Origin: Camarhynchus parvulus
Lineage: Eukaryota > Chordata > Aves > Passeriformes > Thraupidae
Reading direction: 5' to 3'
Length of the DNA: 64,000 nt
Assembly: GCF_901933205.1 (NCBI RefSeq)
Contig: NC_044574.1
Location: 18,833,733-18,897,732 of the forward strand
Shown: piece by piece, positions 21,741 through 64,000 of the stretch
How the letters are laid out: each line of letters starts with the position of its first letter
How positions within the stretch are numbered: the first letter of the stretch is position 1
Notes under the pieces: model-generated
What the model was told of the DNA's origin: nothing
The model's database searches: none
The model's input: the letters and a program-made list of their open reading frames with translations, nothing else
Made by a program: the position numbers and the translations under genes

Positions 21741-24700
21741 ATTAACTAGCCTAGAGTTTTCTGCATTGGAGTAGGTGTATCTGGGTTTCCCCTGCTGGCA
21801 TTGTAACCAACTGAACTGCAAAGGTAAACTTGTTTTCTGGGACTAGTGTACTGTGTTTAATTCAAGAATTAAATTGGAAAGGCTATCCATATGCAGCTGG
21901 AGCTGGCTTGGAAGAGCAATGCAGGACTGATGAGAGATAGGAACCTCTAAACCTTGTCAGCTGTCTAGGACAGAAGACAGAGCTGATATGGGACCAGGAA
22001 GCAGGGACAGCGTTATCGCCACTACTAGCTCTGCAGAGCAGAAGGGGAAAACTACAATCTGGTCTTCATGAAACAAGATAAAGCATGAGTGGAGACACTA
22101 ATTTCTCATTCCAGCTAGTCAGTACTGATGTTTTTTGGGAAGACTGTCCTGTGTTCTACAAACACAGGCTGAGCACACTTCTCCCAAGAAAGCAAGCCTT
22201 CAAAACAGCTCTGACCACGCTGGGGCTGTTGGAAGGCTCACACTGATAAACAGGCTGGTGAAATTGGAAGGACTAATCTCAGTCATTGCTTGGGGGTGGA
22301 ATGGAGCCTTTTATGGCCTGTAAGAGAGGCAAAGAGTCTTGGTTCATCTGCACAACTAAACTGAACAAGGTCTGGAGGATATGCTTGGGCACTGGGTTAT
22401 GACTATCTTAGATATTTGGGGGTGTGCTGCTTAACCTAGCTCAAGCCCATTTGAGAAGAATCCTCCTAGACAATGGCTGGGCACCATCTGGGGGCTTTAT
22501 GGACCAAGACTGGTCAAAGAAGCAACAGATGAGATAAATGGATTCACAGGAAAAGGTTAACTCATCACAAGCAGACAGCAGAGCCTGGCCTTGGTTAGTT
22601 TATCATTATTAGTCTATCCAGGGAGATTTGCTTATGACTTGCACTATCACTATTGCTGCATAAATCAATTTCTCAGCACACGGTGTAATGGACAGACAGA
22701 TAATGCCAAGAAGGTATCTCATTTCCTGCCTTGGCACACTATCAAAAAAGGGTGCTAGGCTTGCTAATGGACTTGCGCTTTTCCCTGCTCACCTGGCATA
22801 ACTGACAAGAGCAAATAGCAATGCTAGGCATTAGGAGCTTTCTGGACAGTTCATGAGTGATTAAGGAGAGGTCAGTGTGGACAAACGAAAGAAACAACAG
22901 AAATCAAAAAAAAGCAAACTGGGGAGGGAAGCAAGGTCAAGGAATATGTTAACAGAAAGATCCCTGAACAGTTACAAACAAAGCTGTTGAAGCCAGTTTT
23001 CTTCTAAGGGGTTATTTAGATGCCCAAAGGTGGATGGGTAGGATCTGATAGCACTTGCCAAATAACTCAAGTTCCTTAAGCCAACAGGCACTCAGCACTG
23101 TTGGTGCAATTTCAGTTTGGAACATCAGTGCCTCAGAATATCTGATCTGCTGCAGGTGATTTGGCTTCTGTTTGGTTGTGGTTTTTGGGTTTTTTCCCTT
23201 GCTTACTGTAACTCTTACAAAAGTATATACTGCAATAATGCAAGTATTTTCCATTCCATTGGGGTTACTCATGTCTCCTTATCCGGTCTGATTTTCTAAT
23301 TAACTATAGATTCACTTTTCTTCTTGCAAATATAATGAAGTCTCCTGGCACAGGAATTGGATACTTAGATAAATAATGAGGCTATGATACATTTCCAATA
23401 CACCTGTATTCCAGATACTGCATTTTCTTTATTTACAATTTTCTGTTGATTATTTAGTAATTGTTTTTGTCACCTACTTCTTAGAAGACAGCATAAGAAA
23501 TTGTTCCATGCTCAGATTCCCTTTGATATTCTTTAGTTTTCTTACCCTTGGACTTTTTCTTAAAAAAATCCAGCCTTTTATTTTGGTTCTCTTCCTACAT
23601 CCCAGTCTTTTAATAGAGTTCACGCATTTATGGGAGGAAAGTGAGAGTCTATGGATGGAATTCCTCTGCCAAAGCTTATTCAACTTGTTTCATGCCTTTG
23701 TGCTTTCATTCAGGATAAGGGTCAACAGCCAGTGTTAAATGTCATAGTCCATTAGTCAGTGGGGGCAGCTTACACAGACAAGAATCTGCTATAAATCAAT
23801 TATCTTCACAGACAATCCATGTTTCACATGTAGTTTTTAAACATCATCTATGCTTTTCTAGTAGTTCAAATGGGAATACAAAATTACCAGCAAGGGCTAT
23901 GTTTATAATATGTAATCAGTACTAGAATTAATTCAGAAGTGTCCCCTCTATCACTAAGTAACATTGATATTGCAAGGTGGTAATATAGAACTTTAAGTCT
24001 GGTCTCATGCTTATTTATTGGGATGCAAAGCTCTTCACTGTATGTTCTGGGAAGCAACACCATGCAGCCATGGTCAGTCACCACCATATGGATGCCTCCC
24101 ACATTTGGTGCTGTCCTGCTACTACCCTACCGTGTGATTCAGAGCTGAACAAACCTCTCAGCATAGATGCAAATCTTTCATAACTGAATTGTTTTCTTCA
24201 TAAAGCTGCAGTTGGTAACTACTCAGAACTGCTCAACATTGACTTCTTTTTCTTAGCTTATCTTCACCTATCTGATTCTCCCTTCTTCCCACAGCGCTTT
24301 GATACATTGCAGGCAGCAACCTCTCTCCCCTGTCCCTTTCTGTAACACACAAATCCATTTACTTGGTGTAAACTGCATTCATTTGAGATAATTTGGCACC
24401 TATTTTGTAAATAACCCTTCTGAAATTCTTTCCTGTCCATAATTTATTTGCTAGAGATGATTCTGAGCAGAACCAAGGGAGAAAGAAAAATGGTCAGCAC
24501 TTACCCTGCCTTATGCATGACCTGTGTTGTTCAGATGGCTGGACTTCCACCAAACGTGTAAAAACAAACTATATAGAACAGCTCTACAGCTGTGATTTAT
24601 TGTTTCCTTATTCCCACCCTGAACACTCAACATGGGCTGCAGAAAATATACACTTCAGTGATCATGTTTCAATTTACGAAAAATAATTCTTGATGCAGCA

Positions 24701-26295
24701 ACTCTTTTTCCCTTCTATCCCTGCTTTCCTTGTGGATGTAGCAAACTATGTAGCTGCTTTGTGTAAACAACCATTCTCTTTCTCACTGGGAATTGGTTGA
24801 TTCTCTAGGTTGTCAATAGGCCTCTGGCTTTTATAAGAAGTGAAGGACAATAATGTAACTAATATTATTTTAGCCTTCAGGATTGCCAGTTTATTGTGAA
24901 GAGCTGCTTATCTTAGAATACTTTGGTAGAACTCCTGATGTAATAGGTAACAATAAACAAAGATGAAACTATTAACTGCTGGCGTCATGAAATATATTGT
25001 AGCTTCAGCAATCACCTTCTGAAATATAGATGTTGAATTGTGTTTCTGGCAGAACTCTTCAAATTAGTTAATTACTAGAGTTCAGAACATGGGCTTTAGT
25101 GAGGAAAATAGAGTGAGCTGGAGTGCTAACACTTAACCTGTGTTTACACAATCTAAACCACTGCTGCTTGGAGAACTCCCAGATTGCAACACATAGGCTG
25201 CAATCACATCACCACTGACAAACTCCTATGGGATTAGTATTTCACCAGGGGCTTCGGCTTTGCTACATGTGACATTTGTAGCAAAATACACCTTTAATGT
25301 GTAGCTAACTATAAGCAAGACTTGCCTTATGCAGGCCCAAATAGTATTTTGTGAACATCTAACTGTGCATGCCATTTGCTACCTAACCTAACACTGTGCC
25401 TATGTTGTGACATTTGTCTGCTTGTCTTCAAGGGCTACACTTGACTTTCTGCAGCGCTTCTGGGTTTACCATCTAAACCTGATCCAGTTTTAATACAGAT
25501 GCAGAGTCTTCTTTTATTAGCTGACAAAAATACAGCTGAAAGGGCTCTTGAGATAGCCATATCTTTGTGTTAAGGAATTTGATATAATCAAATTTAGCTG
25601 CACAAGTTTTTGCAACTCAAAAACAGACTCAAAAATAACGGGGACCATTTTCAATGGATATCAAATAGACATACTCTAACCCCAGCGAGTACAACAGTTT
25701 AGTACGTAAAAGTCAAGCTCCTTCCTAACACATTAAAATACCTACCCATACATAGAAAGAACAAAATATGTATCTACAACTGTACTAAGAACAAAAAGTA
25801 TTCTTTGCACAGTTCTTAATCAAATAAATGAAAAACCTGGTAACATGACACAATTTACTTTCTCAGAGGGAGGGGGAGGAGCTTTAACATCTTCATTTTT
25901 ACCCCATGACCTGTCAAGGGAGCTGCTGCCTCAAAGCATCAACTCTTCTCTCAACACTTTTGAATTTTCAGTTTTCTGCAAGTGAAACATGCCTTGATGA
26001 TATGTATGTATAGACATTTATATATAAAAACCTCTCTTGAAGGTCAAAGATTTTTTTCTTTTTAAATCATTCTCTTCTTACTGAAACCACCTATGCCTTG
26101 TTCTTTTGTTTTGAAAAATAAAACAAAATATTCCAGGTTTGCTCTGTGAGAAGACTGTATTCCTCAAAGAAAGTGAAAGCTGATTGTTGCATTTGAAGCT
26201 AAGAAAACAGACATGTAAATAATGATCTTGAGAGATTGCACAGCAAGACAGTATTTCATCCAAGAGGTGGCTTAAAAGAAATTCCTCCACATACA
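21741..26295. other. Intergenic DNA between CR1 and SEL1L3
   Basis: AT-rich sequence with no recognisable gene, RNA gene or repeat. The 3' end of SEL1L3 is approached from the right. Confidence 0.5.
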
Positions 26296-27385
26296 GGCTG
26301 AATTAAAAAAATATTTTTATTTACAAGAGTAAATTATGTAGTGCAAGGCAAGTGGATTTAACCCTCAATAATGCATAGATTGATGCAATTTATAGTCTGA
26401 GATCTACATCATTTTGCAGAGGTGACTGCACACCTGCTGTAAAGGTTAGACCCTTCCTACAGCTGCTTTACAGAGAACTTTAAATCAGACAGAAGGTATT
26501 TGCACTCCATACATGTTATCCATATGTCCCATCCAACATTTATCAAATACACTGTCACTTAAATATGTGTCTTTTAGAGTAATTACAGAACATGAAATAA
26601 ATCCTTGCCAGTGTTATCTACAGAAGAATACAAAAATAATTTTTGTTCATTTTGTGTTACCTGATCACACTTGAATATTCTTTTATTTATTCATTGGGGA
26701 GCTCCTTTCTTGGCAGGAAGAGAAACATTTTGTTGTGTCCACCAGGAAATGTGGATGCTTGTAAAACTTTGACTAAAAGTCAGCAATAACTAATATGTTA
26801 TGACCATATTGCAAATATTCCTGGTGTGTTTTCTTTCAAAACAAAACACTTTTCACACTGAAAAATCAGCACGGAATATAAAATGCCAAAACCTCATTTT
26901 TACTATTGCATGTTCTGAAGTCCTGACTGGTTTCCATGGAACTTGGAAAGTATTGGCAACTGGGTTTCACTTTTATATAATTGCAGTGATTCAGACTTGG
27001 AAAATGTTGCTAATTTCACCAATAAATAAGCTCAAATGCAGTAAAAGCAATTTAATAAGACATTAGACTATAAGTAAAACCTCATTAAAACCTGTGGGAT
27101 GTTTGCTTATTTTTCAATTAGGCACAGACTTTGCAGGCTTCCTTCCAGGTTCTTCCATGACATACAGTATGATCATGTGTTTGGTATAGTGAGATAATCT
27201 GCATCATCTGTTTGGAGTTAAATAAATTATAGCAATGGTTTTCCTCTGTAGTGGAGAAGCCAGATCAGTGAACTTCCTTACAACTTCAGCTGTTGGACTG
27301 CATTATTAATGCCGTGTACAGGGTTGGTTGCCAGTTCTTAGATTCGTAGTTGTTCATATCCTGTCTTCCTTAAGAAAACTGCACT
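26295..27385 (-). other. SEL1L3: SEL1L3 3'UTR (inferred)
   Basis: Non-coding sequence after the SEL1L3 stop. AATAAA on the - strand occurs around 26681-26691 and again at 26316-26321; the second gives a UTR of about 1.1 kb. The end is inferred. Confidence 0.5.
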
Positions 27386-59273
<31,888 letters not shown>

Positions 59274-59297
59274 GCTGCTGCTGCTGCTGCTGCTGCT
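59274..59297 (-). repeat. AGC trinucleotide repeat touching the SEL1L3 start codon
   Basis: Eight perfect AGC units on the - strand (GCT on +) end directly at the ATG. In the SEL1L3 frame they would read as serines if translation started upstream. Confidence 0.9.
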
Positions 59298-59387
59298 GCG
59301 GCGGTGCCCAGCGCGGCAGGGACTGCGCGGCCGGCCCGGCGACAAGGATGCGGCAGATCCGGCTTCCTGGAGGAGGGGCCGCCGCCC

Positions 59388-59418
59388 GGGCAGGGCAGGG
59401 CAGGGCAGGGCAGGGCAG
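59388..59418 (+). repeat. GGGCA pentanucleotide repeat, G-quadruplex motif
   Basis: Six GGG runs separated by CA (59388-59415) fit the usual G3-loop-G3 quadruplex pattern on the + strand, 115 bp upstream of the SEL1L3 ATG. Confidence 0.88.
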
Positions 59419-59870
59419 TGTCCCGCTCCGCTGCCGCAGGTGCGGAGGGGCTGGGCCCGAAGACGCCGAGCCCCGGCCGTGCTGCGCAGCTCCTCGGCGG
59501 CTCCTGGCAGCTCCGTACAGCAGGCGCCAGGCGGCGGCCCGGGAGCGGCGCGCCCGGGAGGGATCCCCGCGCAGGGCCGCGCCCGCCCACTCCCTTGGCG
59601 GCTCCGCGGCGGCCCCCGCCCTCCCGCCTCGGCGCTGCGCTACCGGCGCAGTCCCGGCCGGGCCAGCTCCCGCTGTCGGGCGAGGCGCTTTAGGGCGGGG
59701 CGGCGGGACTTGGGCGCATCGTCTCGGGCTGCCCGGGCCGGGCTGACGGCGCGGCCGCACCGGCCCCGTGCCCGCGCTGCGCCCCGCCGGCCGCGCGGGG
59801 GCGCCCTCCCGGCGGGCCGGGCCGTGCCCCGGAAGGCCCCGTGCAGGCCCCGCGCCGCGTCCGCCCGGCC

Positions 59871-59979
59871 ATGGCCGCGTTGTCCCGCACGTTCGGCATC
59901 TTCGGCGCCTTCGTGGCCATGGTGGGAGCCGCCTTCTACCCCATTTATTTCCGGCCGCTGCTGCTGCCAGAGGAGTACA
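59871..59979 (+). CDS. SMIM20: SMIM20 exon 1
   Basis: ATG in strong Kozak context (GCCATGG), 36 codons plus one base, donor [17 protein letters not shown] is identical to human; the N-terminus differs. Confidence 0.96.
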
Positions 59980-62900
59980 GTGAGTCCGTGCGCGGGGGGA
60001 GCTGGCTGGGCCATGGCCCGGTCTGTGCCCGGCCTTGGGGGAATGCCTTGGGAGCGCTGCTGCTCGGCGAGTGACTCCCGAGGGGCTTTCTGCTCGTCTA
60101 GGAGATACCTGAAAACCAAAATAATACGGCTTGCCGTTGCTCTTATTTCAAATTATTGGCCAACATGAACATCCTTTAGTTTGCTCTTTAGAGGATTGAG
60201 ACGCAGTTGAAGAAATTGAGGTCAGAGAGATGGAACACCTCTCCCATGAAAAAAGGCTGAGAGAGTTGGGGTTCTTCAGCCTGGAGAAGAGAAGGCTTCA
60301 GAAAAACCTTGTAGAACACTTGAAGAGAGCTTGTAAGAAAGATGGGGCAGGCTTTTTAGTAGGCCCTTTTGCAATAGGACTCGAGGTAATGGTTTTAAAC
60401 TAAACAGAGTGAATAGAAGGAATACATTTATGATGGCGGTCGCGAACCACTAGAACAGATTGCCCGGAGGAGTGGTGGGTGTCCCATCCCTGGAAACATT
60501 CAAGATCAGGTTGGCCAGGGCTCTGAGCAACTTGATCTAGCTGAAGATGTCCCTGCTCAGTGCAGGAGAGGTGGACTAGATGACCTTTAAAGGTCCCTTC
60601 CAGCCCAGACTGTTCAATGATTCTACGAGCTGTTCGAGTTCTGTTTTCCAGCTGCAATTGAAAATCTAACTTAAAACTTGGCAGCCAATTGTGATGATTT
60701 GCTAGAGCTGGTCTCAGTCTGCAGAGTCTCTGAAACTGACTCCTGAGGAAAATCCAACTTTCCTGCCAGGAAAACGTGCCAAGCCCCCGAAGGCACCTGC
60801 AGCTCCAGGTGTGAAGCCTCAGCAGCTCCAGGCCGGTGCTCCATAGGGGGAGCACCCATTACTCCTCCTCAGCTTCTGTGAGATAGTGACAAAGGAAATG
60901 GGGGGAAAGTTCTGGTGCAACCAGCTTTGCACCCCCACTTTAATTTTTATGAGACTAAGCAAGCCGATGCTGTGAAGATGTGTGTGTAATCTACCAAGAC
61001 AACTGAAGATTTCTAGGAAGGAAAAAGAAAAAAGGATAACAAATTCAGTGGTCTTCTTGGAGGTGCTTTGGCCTTGCATCAAAATTTAACTTGCAAGCGA
61101 GTTTTTATTCAAGGATGCTGTGTTTGTGAAACTTCCTACAATTATGTTTCCTACTCTGTGTTCTCTTTGAAAACATTGTTACTAAATCTTTCTTGCTTCT
61201 GCTATACTTTCCAAAAATACTATATTAGAAATGTGTCTTGGCAGTAAGGAAAGGACAGAACTAGTGGAGCAATGTCCTCCTTTGCACTTGCGAATTATGT
61301 GAGTAGATATTTCCTATCAGTTTAGAGATTTTTAATCTCTACTTAGGACAGAATTATTGAATTGATGCACAGTTAGCAAGTGCACAAACTTGTGATTTGA
61401 TACCTGATTCTAAGCTTGTTGCCTGGTGCTGAATCTCCATCTGATATCACCTTTATTCATTTCCAAGGAGTTTTCTTGATCATCACTGCAGTATGAGAGG
61501 CACAAGCATTTGTTATCACAATACTTGAGGCAAGATTGTGGACTATCACAGTTGTGGTGTTTGAACCCAAGTGTTTAACCTTTGGAGTACAGAGGATTTT
61601 CTGAGTACAGTAAGCTGTATGACAACTTCCGTAGAAGCTCCTGCCCTCTGTTGGCTTGAGCTGTGGGAGAATGCTCAGTATTTCTGTTTGGGGATGCTGT
61701 GTCCCAAAAGTTAGGTGTTCTGATTAGCATCACAGAATAATCATGCAAAAGGCAAGAATGAGTATTAGTTACCTGGAGTGACATTGAACTATGTAAACAT
61801 GAAGTGCTGTCTTTTCTTTCTTCACTCTTGTTTTTCTTGTGTATCTCCCAAATTCTATACAAGTGAAGTACATTAACGTTTTGGAAGAAGACCTTACTGC
61901 ATGATCACTTAGGAACTTTCAGAGAGGTTCCTAGCAATTTAACAAACAAGATGAAAGCTACTTGGAAAAATTGTATATAATCAAATTGTTGATATGAACT
62001 GTAAATTGTGCACAAAGGAGTTTGACCTAATTTAATACAGAAATGTTATAATTTTGTAGGGTTTTAGTATCTCAGTTTGTGGATTTGCTGTTTCTAATAT
62101 TTTCTTGTCAGTATCTAGCTTATCCAGTTGGCAGTGATGAAACTTTGAGGCCGTTAGCACAGGCCTTTTCCACGTGGATTAACTAAAACAAAGAGTGGCT
62201 TGACAGCTGCTCTTTATGACGTTTTCACAGATTTCCTGATTTTCTGAATTGTGAGACTGTTTCTTCTGCATCCTGTGAGGTGGCTCTCCTGTCAACAAGA
62301 CTGAATCTTCCTTGTTGTTCTTTTCTGGCTTACCTGTCTTCCAAGTTGTTTGCAGGCCACACAGCAGTCTCCCTATTGACTGTTCTGTGTCCTGTCTGTG
62401 TATTTATCATCTCTTAGGTTTTTGCTTCTTTGCTTCTGCTGTTCAACCCAGGTGTGTTCCCAGAACTCTCAGATTGGTTCCCATTTTTCCTGCCTCTCTT
62501 CTAATCCAAGTTCCTACTCAGGACTGAATATCCTTTTTCTTCATGTCCTACAGGAAGTCTCCTTTGTTGCCCTAATCTATTCTGTTCTCCCTTTCTGGGT
62601 TTTGTGCCTTTTCCTTTGGAATTAGACAAGTCCCTGCTATTTTGTCTGCTAAAAAGGATGAAATGGAATTACCATGCTCAGTGAACAGAACTGGAGAACC
62701 TGGATGTGCCTCTAGTGCCTGTCCCCTTGCAAGAAGAATCAATTACTGTGATATACTGCTAGTCTCCAGTAGCATTAGGCTTGTACCTAGACAGCCTGAT
62801 AACCTGTAGTGCCAGTGCATTCCCAGTGGGATAGGATAATGAACAATCCCAGTTTTAAGGTGAGCTTAATTCTGAGCTTCCTTTGGGAATGTGCACCCTG

Positions 62901-63640
62901 CAGGTTTTTAGAGGCCTCAAAAGTTCAGTGGTGGGGGCAAAAGGTGAATCCACCTGAGCTTTGACTTCCTGCTTCAGAGTAGCACTGTGGTGGTGGAGTG
63001 CATGACTGGAAATAGAAAAAAAGGAGGGGCATTTACTGAGGGAAATAGTATAGTTTTCTCCATTTTTCTATGTGGAAGGGGTTGAATCATTCAAAGAAAA
63101 AAGAAAAGCCTGAGACAGGCCCAGTCTATGGGAAAATATCCCTCAGATACTGAATTTCACAAAGTTTACAAGCAGTAATTTTGTAGGTGCTGTCATGAAA
63201 TCTGTTTGCAAGATCTTTCAGGGCTGCCCAAAAGAAAAAAAATATTTTGACTAGTTTTAGGCTGAGCATATGAATGAGCTTCTAAAAGTACTAGTCATTC
63301 CTAAAGTGCTGGGACCATGGCAGGTGTTTTGGCATCTTTATTAAACAGTAGGCATTGTTTGAGGATGATTATCTTATTGTTTGTAATCTCTCAAAACAGA
63401 CTAGCTATTAATTTCTCGGCGAAGTAGGAATACTACATTTGCATTCTGTAGTTAGATACTCAAGAGAATTTTACTGTGTAGCATCTCAAATTAATAAAAT
63501 TTACAAGATTATTTTATTGGGTGCAATCAAGATATCTGGTATTTCCTTTTTCTTAGTAGTGTCCTTTCTGTTCTGTTTTCCAGAGAATGAGCAGTCAATA
63601 AACCGAGCTGGTATTGTTCAAGAGGATATTCAGCCTGCAG
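59871..63640 (+). CDS. SMIM20: SMIM20 (MITRAC7 / phoenixin precursor), exons 1-2 of 3
   Basis: Small single-span protein of the inner mitochondrial membrane that stabilises newly made COX1 during complex IV assembly; its C-terminal part is also described as the source of phoenixin peptides. Exon 1 (59871-59979) and exon 2 (63584-63640) join through a split lysine codon to give 54 residues plus one base: a hydrophobic segment ([20 protein letters not shown]), [13 protein letters not shown], then [14 protein letters not shown]. Human SMIM20 is 67 residues, so about 12 residues are in an exon beyond the window; I found no candidate before 64000. The start is the first ATG, in context GCCATGG. 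Confidence 0.95.
60225..60629 (+). mobile_element. CR1 3' end in SMIM20 intron 1
   Basis: CR1 3' blocks in order: TTCAGCCTGGAGAAGAGAAG, GGTTTTAAACTAAACAGAG, CATCCCTGGAAACATTCAAG, GGTGGACTAGATGACCTTTA, AAGGTCCCTTCCAGCCCAGA and a tail AATGATTCTACG. 5'-truncated, same strand as SMIM20. Confidence 0.9.
60630..63583 (+). other. SMIM20: SMIM20 intron 1, remainder
   Basis: AT-rich intron with no other repeat or exon recognised. It ends in a polypyrimidine tract and CAG at 63583. Confidence 0.55.
63584..63640 (+). CDS. SMIM20: SMIM20 exon 2 (phoenixin N-terminal part)
   Basis: Acceptor GTTTTCCAG, donor GTACAC. Completes a lysine codon, then [18 protein letters not shown] and one base of a glycine codon, in phase with human. 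Confidence 0.95.
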
Positions 63641-64000
63641 GTACACTTGATTTATGTGTTTGCATTGATTGTTTTAAAGACTCTCTTGAAGTAAGGCCTC
63701 AATATTTATATGGATTTAAATAATACAGTGAAGAATACATTCAGTGAAAACATATTTAATAAACTTGCTATTAAATTATTTTTTCAGGCTAATTCCTCAC
63801 TGAAAAATTATGGTTTTAATGAAACTCATCTTAAAGTGACTTAACTGGCCAAATAAGTGCAGAGTTTCTGTTATCTTCACACTTTGTTAGATAGAGCCCA
63901 GTTTCCGCGTCTGAACCAGCTCAGACTGAGCAAGAACCATGGATAGGCTGAGCTGTAGCTATAAAGAGCAATGTTGTACCCTAGTTTTGTGGAATACTGA
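63641..64000 (+). other. SMIM20: SMIM20 intron 2 (start)
   Basis: No sequence coding for the expected C-terminus (human GLKVWSDPFGRK) follows an acceptor here. Nothing else recognised. Confidence 0.65.

Noticed and set aside
59298..59345. Upstream in-frame start for SEL1L3 at 59345
   Set aside because: The codon is TTG, not ATG; no upstream ATG exists in this frame, so the ATG at 59273 was chosen.
59841..59870. Upstream in-frame start for SMIM20 at 59841
   Set aside because: It is GTG; the ATG at 59871 has a strong Kozak context and gives the expected protein length.

Overview
This window is vertebrate nuclear DNA, almost certainly from a bird and probably a passerine. It has spliced genes with GT-AG introns, CR1 LINE fragments ending in the avian ATTCTATG-type tail, two solo LTRs of types I associate with bird genomes, and a SINE made of a tRNA-Ile head and a CR1 tail, a composition I know from passerines (TguSINE1). 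No bacterial, plasmid or CRISPR features were seen.

Layout. 1-11470: the 3' two thirds of SLC34A2 (sodium/phosphate cotransporter NaPi-IIb) on the + strand, seven coding exons ending with a stop at 8520, then a 3'UTR of about 2.9 kb. 11470-26300: intergenic DNA in which I recognise no gene, holding one solo LTR (18099-18689) and one 5'-truncated CR1 (about 19895-21740). 26300-59273: SEL1L3 on the - strand. All 24 coding exons were found, and they join in phase into one uninterrupted reading frame of 1103 codons plus stop. 58965-60100: a CpG island between the divergent SEL1L3 and SMIM20 start codons, which lie about 600 bp apart. 59871-64000: SMIM20 on the + strand, exons 1 and 2 of 3; the last exon lies beyond the window.

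The order SLC34A2(+), SEL1L3(-), SMIM20(+) is the order I know from human 4p15.2, so this is a conserved vertebrate block. The three genes do unrelated jobs: apical phosphate uptake; a membrane-anchored Sel1-repeat protein of unclear function; and a small inner-mitochondrial-membrane protein that is also the precursor of phoenixin peptides. They share no pathway that I can see. SEL1L3 and SMIM20 probably share a bidirectional CpG-island promoter.

I did not find a novel biological system. The oddest signals are two back-to-back perfect hairpins beside a CpG-rich patch in an SLC34A2 intron, a 13-bp perfect hairpin just past the SLC34A2 poly(A) site, a 56-bp near-identical direct repeat in a SEL1L3 intron, a GGGCA G-quadruplex-type repeat in the shared promoter, an AGC repeat touching the SEL1L3 start codon, and an avian form of phoenixin. 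Exon boundaries were set by hand from splice signals, reading-frame continuity and remembered human proteins, not by alignment.
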